From the NCBI RefSeq assembly GCF_001510895.1, contig NZ_LPWA01000105.1, positions 46,363-110,362 of the forward strand: a DNA stretch of 64,000 nt. The letters run 5' to 3'. This stretch comes from Mesorhizobium loti (GTDB taxonomy: Bacteria; Pseudomonadota; Alphaproteobacteria; Rhizobiales; Rhizobiaceae). The position numbers and the translations under genes are program-made. Positions 18,048-27,218 of the stretch are shown here, one piece after another (position 1 is the first letter of the stretch; every line of letters begins with the position of its first letter). The notes below the pieces were generated by a model. That model ran no database searches and had not been told where the DNA came from. It saw only the letters and a program-made list of their open reading frames with translations.

Positions 18048-18078
18048 GATAATCTCTCTGGGATACGTCAGTCAGACT

Positions 18079-18092
18079 GAACCGTTCGGTTC
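18079..18092. promoter_or_regulatory. Probable TetR operator 1
   Basis: GAACCG-TT-CGGTTC is a perfect inverted repeat, 32 bases before the adaptor start codon. Its half-sites match those of operator 2. Confidence 0.65.
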
Positions 18093-18102
18093 GAATTGGT
18101 GA

Positions 18103-18131
18103 TTGACATAGTACGGAAAGAAGCCCATATC
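18103..18131 (+). promoter_or_regulatory. Possible promoter of the tetR gene
   Basis: TTGACA (18103-18108), a 17-base spacer and CATATC (18126-18131) resemble a sigma-70 promoter. It lies between the two operator palindromes, which fits autoregulation. Confidence 0.4.
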
Positions 18132-18141
18132 AAGAGCAAAT

Positions 18142-18157
18142 CGAACCGATTGGTTCG
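18142..18157. promoter_or_regulatory. Probable TetR operator 2
   Basis: CGAACC-GATT-GGTTCG is a perfect inverted repeat just before the tetR start and shares its GAACC/GGTTC half-sites with operator 1. Confidence 0.65.
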
Positions 18158-18182
18158 AAATATTTCGTGAGGTATGACTCTA

Positions 18183-18881
18183 ATGGTCGAAACGACAGCG
18201 GATAGCGATCTGCTCGACCTGCGCAAAGGCCGCCCGGCGGCCGGGCAGGATCCGGTCAAACGGGCCCAGATCATCGAAGGCGCGCGCCGCGTCTTCATCG
18301 ACAAGGGCTTCGAGGCCGCGTCGATGAACGACATCACACGCGAGGCCGGCGTCTCGAAGGGCACGATCTATGTCTATTTCGCCAACAAGGAAGAGCTGTT
18401 CGAGGCGCTCATCGAGGAGGAGCGCGGCACCATCTTCAAGAACATGTATGATGTTCTGGACCATGCCGATGACCTGCGCGAGACACTGGTGAAGTTCGGC
18501 AAGGTGCTGGTCGTGAAGATCACGTCGGCCAAGGTAATCCAGGCGCAGCGCACTGTGATCGGTGCATCCGACCGGATTCCCGAGCTCGGCGCGCGCTTTT
18601 ACGAGCGCGGTCCGAAGCGCGGCCACGACAAGGTTATGGACTTCCTGAAAGCCGCCGTCGAACGCGGCCTGCTGAAGATCGACGATGTTGATCTTGCAGC
18701 CTATCAGTTGACGGACCTTTGCCTTGCCGGCCTGTTCCGCCAGTGCATCTTCTCCTATCGCACCAAGGCGCCAAGCCAGGCCGAGATCGACCATGTGGTG
18801 CGCTCGGGCGTGAACGTCTTCCTGAAGGCCTACGGCACCGCGATGCTTGCCGCCGAAGGGGAGACGTCGGAATCGGCCTGA
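18183..18881 (+). CDS. TetR-family repressor of efflux system 1
   Basis: The 232-residue regulator has a TetR DNA-binding domain (about 20-70): GARRVFIDKGFEAASMNDIT, EAGVSKGTIYVYFANKEELF. The C-terminal part is a helical ligand domain. It is divergent from the adaptor gene and flanks two matching palindromes, so it very likely represses both directions. ATG 18183 has GTGAGGT at a usable distance; ATG 18174 would leave no room for a ribosome site. Confidence 0.9.
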   Translation: MVETTADSDLLDLRKGRPAAGQDPVKRAQIIEGARRVFIDKGFEAASMNDITREAGVSKGTIYVYFANKEELFEALIEEERGTIFKNMYDVLDHADDLRETLVKFGKVLVVKITSAKVIQAQRTVIGASDRIPELGARFYERGPKRGHDKVMDFLKAAVERGLLKIDDVDLAAYQLTDLCLAGLFRQCIFSYRTKAPSQAEIDHVVRSGVNVFLKAYGTAMLAAEGETSESA

Positions 18882-18948
18882 GCGAGGCGCCTGTCGGTGA
18901 CTTCGGAATGGTCGCTGCAGCGCACAAATCCTAAACGCAGGCGGGACA

Positions 18949-19104
18949 GCACCCCCTCTGGCCTGCCGGCCATCTCCCCCGCAAGGGGGGAGATTGGCAG
19001 CTTAGGCGCTGCGTCCTTCTTTCGAAGTCGACAATTGGCGAAAGTCGCGCAACATCTGATCTCCCCCCTTGCGGGGGAGATGTCCGGCAGGACAGAGGGG
19101 GGGT
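18949..19104. repeat. Inverted-repeat element, family C, copy 1
   Basis: The ends are inverted copies: CACCCCCTCTGGCCTGCCGG at the left and a CCGGCAGGACAGAGG end at the right. Inside are two CATCTCCCCC/GGGGGAGATG hairpins. The same layout recurs at 59644-59799. It is about 156 bases, non-coding, and fills most of the tetR-ftsK gap. Confidence 0.75.
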
Positions 19105-19191
19105 GTGAAGGAACGCGGCGCCCTTCCAACTCGACCGTCGATCAGCCTCTTCCGGGAGCCTCTTGGAAGGGCTTGTTAACCATCGGTTCCT

Positions 19192-21677
19192 ATGTCTCGG
19201 GGCACGTTCATTCGGCGAGTCTCGAGTATGACATCCATGCGTTTTTCCCGTGCCAATCCCTCCGGTGCTTCCACCTACGACAACGACGACTATCATCGCC
19301 CGGAGGAGGCGCGGGACCGTGGCGCGGCCTCGCCGCCGCGTGGGCAAACCGGCCAAGTCGTCACGCTGCGGGCCCCAGTCGAAGGCGATTCGAACGCCGC
19401 TTCGTCCGATTCGCTTGACGCCGGCGAGTTCAGCCGCCCAGCCTGGCAGCAATATTTCTTCCTCGCGCCCAATGTGCGTTTCACCCGCACGCCGGATTCC
19501 GACAAGCGGCCCGCACCGCAACCGGATGATGAAGCGCCGGTCAAGGCGGCGGCCGCCACGCGTGATCCAATCCGCCCCGCGCCACCAGCGCCTGCGGTGA
19601 CCAACCCCGTCCGGCCGATTCCCGCCGCGGTCCCCTCCGCTCCTACGATGCCACGGCAAGCCAGCGCCACGCCGCCGCAGGCCGTGGCCGAACAGGCGCC
19701 GCAGCCGCAACCGCAGCCGCCGAAATTCCGCTGGTCCTATCTTTCCGACGATGCGTTTTTCGAGTTCAGCATGCCCTTGCTCGCCGAGCGTCTGGCGCGG
19801 GCGCGCCTGAACGATCCGTCGCGGCAGTCCGCCGCTCCCGTGTCGGCAAATCCTGCGCCGCCGCCGAGCCGATCCCGGACCACTTCCATGGGTGAGGCGA
19901 CCGCGTTCTACCGCGTCATCGAATGGCGCTCGAACGGGCCGGCCGCAAGCCCTGCCCCGGTGACGGCGCCGGCCGGTGCGCCGGCCGCCCGGCCCGCTCC
20001 GGTGCAGGCAGAAGCGCGCGCGCCCGAAGCGGCGGCCGCCGCGCCTGCTTCCGTTGCAAGGAGCGCCCGGGCCGCGAAGTCCGCCCCGTCCCTGCCCGTC
20101 ACAGGCAAGGTCGCGCCGCTGGCCGCCTCGGCCGGCTACGAGCTTCCTTGCGAGGACCTTTTGCAGCTGCCGCCGGAAGGCAGGGCTTCTACATGTCGCA
20201 GGAGCGGATGGAACAGAACGCCGACCTGCTCGAAAGCGTGCTGGAGGATTTCGGCGTCAAGGGCGAGATCATCCATGTCCGGCCGGGTCCGGTCGTCACG
20301 CTCTATGAATTCGAGCCGGCGCCGGGCGTGAAATCCAGCCGCGTCATCGGACTTGCCGACGACATCGCCCGCTCCATGTCGGCCGTCTCGGCGCGCGTCG
20401 CCGTGGTGCCGGGCCGCAATGTCATCGGCATCGAATTGCCCAACGAAACACGCGAGACGGTCTATTTCCGCGAGCTGATCGAATCGGCCGGCTTCCGCAA
20501 CACGTCCTGCAAGCTGGCGCTCGGCCTCGGCAAGACGATCGGCGGCGAGCCGGTCATCGCGGACCTCGCCAAGATGCCCCATTTGCTGGTCGCGGGCACC
20601 ACCGGCTCCGGCAAATCGGTCGCCATCAACACCATGATCCTGTCGCTGCTCTACCGCATGAAGCCGGAGGAATGCCGCCTGATCATGGTCGATCCAAAAA
20701 TGCTGGAACTGTCCGTCTATGACGGCATCCCGCATTTGCTCACGCCCGTCGTCACCGATTCCAAGAAGGCCGTCACGGCGCTGAAATGGGCGGTGCGCGA
20801 GATGGAGGAGCGCTACCGCAAGATGGCGCGCCTCGGGGTGCGCAACATCGACGGCTACAACCAGCGCGCAGCAAGCGCCCGCGACAGCGGCGAGGTCGTG
20901 GTCATGCAGACGCAGGTCGGCTTCGAGAAGGGCACGGGCGAGCCGCTGTTCGAGGAACGGGAAATTGACCTCGCGCCGATGCCCTACATCGTCATCATCG
21001 TCGACGAGATGGCCGACCTGATGATGGTGGCCGGCAAGGAGATCGAAGGCGCCATCCAGCGTCTGGCGCAGATGGCCCGCGCCGCCGGCATCCACCTGAT
21101 CATGGCCACGCAGCGCCCGTCGGTCGATGTCATCACCGGCACCATCAAGGCCAATTTCCCGACCCGCATTTCCTTCCAGGTGACGTCGAAGATCGACAGC
21201 CGCACGATCCTGGGCGAGCAAGGCGCCGAGCAGCTGCTCGGCCAGGGCGACATGCTGCATATGGCCGGCGGCGGGCGCATCGCGCGTGTGCACGGCCCCT
21301 TCGTCTCCGACCTCGAGGTCGAGCACGTCGTGGCGCATCTGAAGGCGCAAGGACGCCCGGAATATCTCGACACGGTCACCGCCGACGAGGAAGCGGAAGA
21401 AGAGGCGGCCGACACCGGCCCGGTCTTCGACAAGGGCCAGGTCGACGCCGAAGATGGCGACGCCCTCTACGAGGAGGCCGTCAAAGTCGTCAAGCGCGAC
21501 AAGAAATGCTCGACCTCCTACATCCAGCGCCGCCTCGGCATCGGCTACAACCGCGCCGCCTCGCTGGTCGAACGCATGGAGAAGGAAGGCCTGGTCGGCG
21601 CTCCCAACCATGTCGGCAAGCGCGAAATCCTCGCCGGCCGGCGGGACCATGCGCCGGAGCGCGACGAGACGGATTGA
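19192..21677 (+). CDS. FtsK/SpoIIIE-type DNA translocase without membrane anchor (frame broken by one base)
   Basis: The protein should have about 827 residues. The first 330 form a Pro/Ala-rich region with no membrane helices. After a one-base break at about 20176-20186 the next frame carries the motor: [20 protein letters not shown], the Walker A loop GTTGSGKS, Walker [24 protein letters not shown], and a C-terminal gamma winged helix ([20 protein letters not shown]). It would move DNA toward dif during chromosome segregation, but the lack of the four-helix anchor marks it as a soluble paralogue. Starts at 19228 and 19237 are also possible. Confidence 0.88.
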
Positions 21678-21726
21678 TGCGGCGCGGGCGGGTCAAAGCC
21701 GGACTGACGCGCCTTCTGGAGGTGCG

Positions 21727-22401
21727 TCAGCCGCCGTTCGCCACCAGCGCGATCGCCGCGCGCAGCTCGTCGAGCCCCTCCGCCTTTTCCGATGATGTCG
21801 CCAGAACCGCCGGAAAGGCCGCCGGCCGTTTCTTGATCTTGCCCAGCGTCTCTTCGATCAGCTTCGGCACGCCGGCCGCCTTGATCTTGTCGGTCTTGGT
21901 CAGCACGACCTGGTAGGAGACCGCCGCCTTGTCGAGCAGCGACAGCACTTCCTCGTCCTTGGCCTTGATGCCGTGGCGGGCGTCGATCAGCACGTAGACG
22001 CGCTTCAGCGTGACGCGCCCCTGCAGATATTCGAAGATCAGCTTGGTCCAGGCGTCGACCTTGTCCTTCGGCGCGCTGGCATAGCCGTAGCCCGGCATGT
22101 CGACCAGCGCCATCGGCGGCAGGTCGGCGCCTTCGCCGGAAAAGCCGTCCGGCACGAAATAGTTGAGCTCCTGCGTGCGTCCCGGCGTGTTCGAGGTGCG
22201 CGCCAGGCCCTTGTGGCCGACCAGCGCATTGATCAGCGATGATTTGCCGACATTGGAGCGGCCGGCAAAGGCGATTTCGGGCGGCCCTTCCGGCGGCAGG
22301 AATTTCATGGACGGCACGCCGCGGATGAAGATCCAGCCTCGCGTGAACAGCTCCGGGCTGATTGCCGTGTTGTCCGTCGTCGCTTTTTCGGGCGCGTTCA
22401 A
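21727..22401 (-). CDS. engB: Ribosome biogenesis GTP-binding protein EngB (YihA/YsxC)
   Basis: The 224-residue GTPase helps assemble the large ribosomal subunit. It has G1 GRSNVGKS (about 47-54), G2 with the [12 protein letters not shown] switch, G3 DMPGYG (101-106) and a G4 LTKTD. The start is probably TTG at 22401, overlapping the TGA stop of the upstream acyltransferase gene (TTGA). A longer frame to 22482 has no ATG that fits the family length of about 210-225. Confidence 0.93.
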   Translation of the reverse strand: MNAPEKATTDNTAISPELFTRGWIFIRGVPSMKFLPPEGPPEIAFAGRSNVGKSSLINALVGHKGLARTSNTPGRTQELNYFVPDGFSGEGADLPPMALVDMPGYGYASAPKDKVDAWTKLIFEYLQGRVTLKRVYVLIDARHGIKAKDEEVLSLLDKAAVSYQVVLTKTDKIKAAGVPKLIEETLGKIKKRPAAFPAVLATSSEKAEGLDELRAAIALVANGG

Positions 22402-23036
22402 ACCGCGGCCTCCAGCTTGGAAATGTCGGCGCCACGGATGGCGTTGAGGTTGCGGCTGATCTTGTCGACCGGCCAGTCCCACCAGGCTGCTTTCAACAGC
22501 CGCCGCACCGTGAACTCGTCGAAGCGCATCTTCACCACCTTGGCCGCGTTGCCGGCGACGATCGCATAGGGCGGGACGTCGTGCGTGACAACCGATTTCG
22601 CCGCGACGATGGCGCCGTGGCCGATCTTGACGCCCGGCATGATCACCGCATCCATGCCGATCCAGACGTCATTGCCCACCTTCGTGTCGCCGCGGATCTC
22701 CCTCGACCACGTCTCCTGATCGAAGCCTTCCTCCCAGCCATGCCCAAAGATGTTGAACGGATAGGTCGAGAAGCCGGACATCGCATGGTTGGCCCCGTTC
22801 ATGATGAAGCGCGCGCCCTCGGCGATGGCGCAGAACTTGCCGATGATCAGCCTGTCGCCGATGAAGGGATAGTGATGCAGCACGCATTTTTCGGCGAATT
22901 TGTCGGGACCGTCGGGGTCGTCGTAATAGGTGAAGTCGCCGATCTCGATGTTGGGCGCGGTGACCAGGGGCTTCAGGAAGCCGACGCGCGGATGCATCGC
23001 AATGGGATGCTTGATGTGGGGATTGGGTCCGGTCAT
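22398..23036 (-). CDS. Hexapeptide-repeat acyltransferase, Vat/CatB (xenobiotic acetyltransferase) type
   Basis: The 212-residue protein forms a left-handed beta helix: repeated I/V-x-x-G-x-x steps in [15 protein letters not shown] and [21 protein letters not shown] loop [18 protein letters not shown] is characteristic of the Vat/CatB acetyltransferases, with the His of NHAM as the likely base. Members acetylate streptogramin or chloramphenicol, but many chromosomal homologues have unknown substrates. It overlaps engB by four bases. Confidence 0.85.
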   Translation of the reverse strand: MTGPNPHIKHPIAMHPRVGFLKPLVTAPNIEIGDFTYYDDPDGPDKFAEKCVLHHYPFIGDRLIIGKFCAIAEGARFIMNGANHAMSGFSTYPFNIFGHGWEEGFDQETWSREIRGDTKVGNDVWIGMDAVIMPGVKIGHGAIVAAKSVVTHDVPPYAIVAGNAAKVVKMRFDEFTVRRLLKAAWWDWPVDKISRNLNAIRGADISKLEAAV

Positions 23037-23120
23037 CGAGGTCAGTCCACGATTTGGCAGGCACGGTTACGCTGAAGCGCCGATCAAACTAACGTGATCC
23101 GGCTGCAGCACCAACCGCGT

Positions 23121-23441
23121 TCAATGACTACCGCGACAGATCACGATCGGGTTGGAAAGCGCGCTGTCGAAACCGCTGCCCTGGTAGACCTGGACGTTGG
23201 ATGCGCCGGGCGGCAGCGAGAAGCTGCCTTCGACGACTTTCTGGTCGCCGGCCAGCGTGTGCAAGGCCCAGCTATAGGTGCAGAACTGCGGTGGCGCCTT
23301 GGGTTGTACGTGGCTGCAGTTGAGCTGCGCGCCGCCCAGCATGGCGGCACCGCCGCAGCTCACCGCGTCCTTGGCGGCGGCTGGCAACGCGCACCCTACC
23401 AGGGCGGCAATCGTCGCGATCCTGAGCCAGTTCATCGTCAT
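23121..23441 (-). CDS. Small secreted protein of unknown function
   Basis: The 106-residue product has a signal peptide (about 1-23, ALVGCALPAAA) and a mature part with four cysteines (CGG, NCS, FCT, ICR), which may form two disulfides. No domain is recognised. ATG 23435, two codons in, is an equally good start. It is divergent from the MarR gene. Confidence 0.6.
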   Translation of the reverse strand: MTMNWLRIATIAALVGCALPAAAKDAVSCGGAAMLGGAQLNCSHVQPKAPPQFCTYSWALHTLAGDQKVVEGSFSLPPGASNVQVYQGSGFDSALSNPIVICRGSH

Positions 23442-23555
23442 CTTTCGCCGCCCGGGCCGGTCCCTTCCGTTGCGCCACGCCGACGCGACATTTGCTCCAG
23501 GCGGCTTAACCGGTCTTGCGAACCGCGTCCAGCAGGATTATGTGCATGATGATAA

Positions 23556-23567
23556 TAAGCATGCTTA
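23556..23567. promoter_or_regulatory. Probable MarR operator
   Basis: TAAGCATGCTTA is a perfect 12-bp palindrome in an AT-rich spot 34 bases before the marR start. Its size and place suit autoregulation of the marR-emrAB operon. Confidence 0.55.
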
Positions 23568-23600
23568 CGAAAGCTTGTCTGCCTAACCCGATCTCCTCCC

Positions 23601-24065
23601 ATGCCCTCTTCGCCCAACATCGGCTTCGTGCTGCACGATGTCGCGCGCCTGCTCAGGAAGCGCTTCGAGCAGCGCTCGCGGAGCGCAGGACTGACCCGCG
23701 CGCAATGGCAGGTGCTGTCCTCTCTCTCGCGGCATGAAGGCATCCACCAGAACAAGCTGGCCGACCTCATCGAGATCATGCCGATCACGCTCGCCAGGCT
23801 GCTCGACAAGATGGAGGCGCGCGGCTTCATCAAGCGCCGGCCCAACCCTGCCGACCGCCGGGCGTGGCTCCTCTACCTGACGCCGCAGGCGCATCCGCTG
23901 ATCGCGGTGATGCGCGACAACGGCCAGAAGACGCGCGATGAGGCCTTCGCCGGCCTTTCCGCAGACGCGCAGCAGCAACTGCTGCAAGCCCTTTGCCTGA
24001 TCAAATCCAATCTGCTCGAGGCCTGCGCCCAGCCGGCCGTCGACCGGGAGAAAATACATGTCTGA
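23601..24065 (+). CDS. MarR-family regulator of efflux system 2
   Basis: This encodes 154 residues with a MarR winged helix: SRSAGLTRAQWQVLSSLSRH, IMPITLARLLDKMEARGFIK, and the wing NPADRRAW. Its end overlaps the adaptor gene by eight bases, so marR, emrA-like and emrB-like genes form one operon. Confidence 0.9.
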   Translation: MPSSPNIGFVLHDVARLLRKRFEQRSRSAGLTRAQWQVLSSLSRHEGIHQNKLADLIEIMPITLARLLDKMEARGFIKRRPNPADRRAWLLYLTPQAHPLIAVMRDNGQKTRDEAFAGLSADAQQQLLQALCLIKSNLLEACAQPAVDREKIHV

Positions 24066-25350
24066 ACCAACCTCACCAAGAAAGCCGGCGGAAGGCGACA
24101 ATGCCGGCGACAGAAGCAGCGACCAGGTCATCCGGCTGGACAGCCAACGCGAGCAAAGGCGAGGCGGCAACCCCGCCATCGAGGACGACAAGCTGGAGGC
24201 CGCTGTCGCCCCGGAGCCCGCCACGCTGGAGGCGCCCTCGGCGCAACCCAAGCCGGTGCCGGTCACCACAGCTCCTCCGGCTCCGGGGAAGCCGCGTCGC
24301 AGCCTGACCCGGCCGATCCTGTTCGCTTTGCTCCCCGTCGCGCTTGCGGCCGGCGGCTACTACTACGTTGTCGGCGGCCAGGTCATGACCACGGACAATG
24401 CCTATATCCAGGCGCAGTCGCTTGGCGTTTCCACCGATGTCTCCGGCACCGTCCAGGAGATCGACGTGCATGACAACGAGGCGGTGAAGAAGGGTCAGGT
24501 GCTCTTCCGCCTGCGGCCGGCTTCGTTCGAAACGGCGCTTGCGGGCGCGGAGGCACAGCTCGGCACGGTGCGCAACCAGGTGCTGACCCTGCAGGCGAGC
24601 TACCAGCAGTCGCTGGCGCAGATCGACCAGGCCGAGGCCGACATCCCCTATTACGAGTCCGCCTTCCAGCGCCAGCAGGACCTGCTCAAGACCTCCACCG
24701 CCTCCAAGGCGACGTTCGACCAAGCCCAGCACGATCTTGTCGCCGCCCGCCAGAAGGTGACCGTCGCCAAGGCGCAGGCGCAGGCGACGCTCGCCCAGCT
24801 CGGCGGCGACGCCAACCAGCCGGTCGAGAAGAACCCCTTCTATCTGCAGGCCCAGTCGGCGGTGGACGACGCCCAGCGCAACCTCAATGACTCGGTGGTC
24901 AAGGCGCCGTTCGACGGCATCGTCACCAATGTCGATGCGCTGCAGGTCGGCAAGTACCTGCCGGCCTCGCAGCCGGCCTTCAGCCTGGTGTCGTCGAGCG
25001 ACATCTGGATCGCGGCGGAGCCGAAGGAAACGGAACTCACCTATGTCCGTCCCGGGCAGAAGGCGACGATCAGCATCGACGGCTATCCGGGTGAGGTGTG
25101 GCACGGCGAGGTCGCCAGCATCAGCCCCGCCTCGTCGTCCAGCTTCTCGCTGCTGCCGGCGCAGAACACCAGCGGCAACTGGGTTAAGGTCGTGCAGCGC
25201 ATCCCGATGCGGGTGACGATCGACGATGCCGACGGCAAGCCGCCACTGAGAGGCGGCATGAGCGCCGTGGTCAACATCGACACCGGCCACGCGCGCGGCC
25301 TGCCCGACTTCGTGGGCGACCTCCTCAAGCGATTCGGGCAGAAGTCATGA
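24058..25350 (+). CDS. HlyD/EmrA-type adaptor, efflux system 2
   Basis: The 430-residue adaptor has a long charged and Pro-rich cytoplasmic N-terminus (about 1-80), one membrane segment (about 84-102, ILFALLPVALAAGGYYYV), then TTDNAYIQAQSLGVSTDVSG (first lipoyl half), a coiled coil, VVKAPFDGIVTNVDALQVG (second half), and a beta barrel. It pairs with the DHA2 permease that follows with an ATGA overlap. Confidence 0.93.
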   Translation: MSEPTSPRKPAEGDNAGDRSSDQVIRLDSQREQRRGGNPAIEDDKLEAAVAPEPATLEAPSAQPKPVPVTTAPPAPGKPRRSLTRPILFALLPVALAAGGYYYVVGGQVMTTDNAYIQAQSLGVSTDVSGTVQEIDVHDNEAVKKGQVLFRLRPASFETALAGAEAQLGTVRNQVLTLQASYQQSLAQIDQAEADIPYYESAFQRQQDLLKTSTASKATFDQAQHDLVAARQKVTVAKAQAQATLAQLGGDANQPVEKNPFYLQAQSAVDDAQRNLNDSVVKAPFDGIVTNVDALQVGKYLPASQPAFSLVSSSDIWIAAEPKETELTYVRPGQKATISIDGYPGEVWHGEVASISPASSSSFSLLPAQNTSGNWVKVVQRIPMRVTIDDADGKPPLRGGMSAVVNIDTGHARGLPDFVGDLLKRFGQKS

Positions 25351-26888
25351 GCACCACGGGCACGGGCACGCCTGCGGTCGCCAATCGCGGCGCCATCACC
25401 GCCTGCGTCATCCTGGCGGTCATCATGCAGGCGCTGGACACGACCATCGCCAATGTGGCGCTGCCCTATATCCAGGGCAGCGTTTCGGCGAGCGCCGACC
25501 AGATCAACTGGGTGCTCACCTCCTATATCGTCGCCGCGGCGGTGATGACGCCGCCCTCCGGTTATCTCGCCAACCGCTTCGGTCGCAAGCGCATCCTTTT
25601 GGTCGCCATCACCGGCTTCGTCGTCGCCTCGGTTCTGTGCGGTTTCGCCCAGTCGCTGCCTCAGATCGTCGGCTTCCGCCTGCTGCAGGGTCTATTCGGC
25701 GCTGCACTGGTGCCACTGTCGCAGAGCATCCTGCTCGACATCTACAGCGTCGAGGAGCGCGGCTCGGCCATGGCGCTGTTCGGCGTCTCGGTGATGGTCG
25801 GCCCGGTGCTGGGGCCAGTCATCGGCGGCTGGCTGACCGAGAACGTCTCCTGGCGCTGGGTCTTCTACATCAACGTGCCGATCGGCGCGCTGGCCTTCGC
25901 CGGCGTCTCGATGTTCGTCCAGGAAACCAAGCTCGACCTCAAGGCGAGGCTCGACTGGCTGGGCTTCGGCATGCTCAGCATCGCGATTGCCTCGCTGCAG
26001 ATGTTCCTCGACCGCGGCGAGCAGCTCAACTGGTTCTCCTCCGCCGAGATCATCGTCGAGGCACTGGTCTGCGCGTCGGCCTTCTACATCTTCATCGTCC
26101 ACACCTTCACCGCCCGCGACACCTTCGTGAATCCAAGGCTGTTCCTCGACCGGAATTTCGCCGTCGGCATGGTGTTCATCTTCATCATCGGCATCACCTA
26201 TCTGGCGTCGCTGGCGCTGATGACGCCCTACCTGCAAACGCTGATGGGCTACCCGGTGGTGACCGCCGGCATCGTCATGGGGCCACGCGGCCTCGGCACC
26301 ATGGCCTGCATGTTCCTGGTCGGCCGGCTGGTCGGCAAGGTGGACACGCGCTGGCTGCTGTTTGCCGGCCTCGCGATCACCGCCTGGGCGATGTACGACA
26401 TGACCGGCTGGACGCCCGACGTCTCGCAATGGACGATCATCAGCACCGGCTTCATCCAAGGCGCCGGGCTCGGCTTCCTGTTCGTGCCGCTCACCACCAT
26501 CACCTTCGCCACGCTGGCGCCCGAGAGGCGCGCGGAAGGGACCGGCCTCTACAATCTGTCGCGCAACGTCGGCTCCAGCGTCGGCATCTCGGTCGTCACG
26601 GCGCTTCTGACGCAGAACCAGAAGATCAATCACGCCAACATCGCCGACTATGTGACGCCCTACAATCAGGCGTTCAGCGATCCGACGATCGCGCAGGCGC
26701 TGAGCCCTTACACCGCCGCCGGCCGCGCCGCGCTCGACGGCCTGGTCACGCTGCAGGCGACGATCATCAGCTATGTCGACGACTTCAAGCTGATGATGAT
26801 CCTGTCGCTGGTCGCCATCCCGCTGGTGCTCCTGCTGCGCAAGCCTGACTCGCCGGCCAAGGCCGATCACAGCGCCGTCATGGAATAA
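25347..26888 (+). CDS. DHA2-family multidrug efflux permease (EmrB type), system 2
   Basis: The 513-residue protein has about 14 membrane segments. Typical motifs are QALDTTIANVALPYIQGSVS in helix 1, GYLANRFGRKRIL (motif A) and GPVLGPVIGGWL (motif C of proton antiporters). It would expel drugs with the upstream adaptor under MarR control. It resembles the DHA2 protein at 15.1 kb in layout but the two differ clearly in sequence. Confidence 0.94.
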   Translation: MSTTGTGTPAVANRGAITACVILAVIMQALDTTIANVALPYIQGSVSASADQINWVLTSYIVAAAVMTPPSGYLANRFGRKRILLVAITGFVVASVLCGFAQSLPQIVGFRLLQGLFGAALVPLSQSILLDIYSVEERGSAMALFGVSVMVGPVLGPVIGGWLTENVSWRWVFYINVPIGALAFAGVSMFVQETKLDLKARLDWLGFGMLSIAIASLQMFLDRGEQLNWFSSAEIIVEALVCASAFYIFIVHTFTARDTFVNPRLFLDRNFAVGMVFIFIIGITYLASLALMTPYLQTLMGYPVVTAGIVMGPRGLGTMACMFLVGRLVGKVDTRWLLFAGLAITAWAMYDMTGWTPDVSQWTIISTGFIQGAGLGFLFVPLTTITFATLAPERRAEGTGLYNLSRNVGSSVGISVVTALLTQNQKINHANIADYVTPYNQAFSDPTIAQALSPYTAAGRAALDGLVTLQATIISYVDDFKLMMILSLVAIPLVLLLRKPDSPAKADHSAVME

Positions 26889-27040
26889 GGCGGAAAAGGG
26901 CCGGGGTCCCGCCGCGGGACCCCGGCTTGCCGGACGGCTCCCAAACACCGGCGTCACTGCGCCGGAAGCCATCCGGCTCGTTGGGGAGGACCGGATAGCT
27001 ACGCGACAAGGCGTATCCGAGTTTCACGAAAGGCAATTCT

Positions 27041-27134
27041 AAAGCGCGTCGCGTTGAAACGGATCAGGCGACGCGCTTTAAGTCTTGGTTTGGATGCATG
27101 TCGTTGCCCCGGAACCGCTGCACACTTCTGGGCG
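27041..27134. repeat. Palindromic repeat, family B, copy 1
   Basis: Two hairpins in tandem: AAAGCGCGTCGC paired with GCGACGCGCTTT, followed by TTGGATGCATGTCGTTG and a CGCTGCACACTTCTGGGCG end. The reverse complement lies at 37793-37896. Confidence 0.75.
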
Positions 27135-27174
27135 GGTTTCTGTCCGCGGTCGCACCGAGAGAATGCCGGCAACA

Positions 27175-27199
27175 AAAACCCCGGACGAGCCGGGGTTTT
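27175..27199 (-). terminator. Rho-independent terminator of the rpmH-rnpA-yidC operon
   Basis: AAAACCCCGG and CCGGGGTTTT form a perfect 10-bp GC-rich stem with an ACGAG loop. Read on the reverse strand it ends in a TTTTTGTT tract, 20 bases after the yidC stop. Confidence 0.85.
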
Positions 27200-27218
27200 G
27201 GTATTCGTTGGGCGCCGG

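Noticed and set aside
19192..21677. Programmed frameshifting in the ftsK paralogue
   Set aside because: There is no slippery heptamer or obvious stimulatory structure at 20176-20186, and eight other single-base gaps in the window offer a simpler cause.
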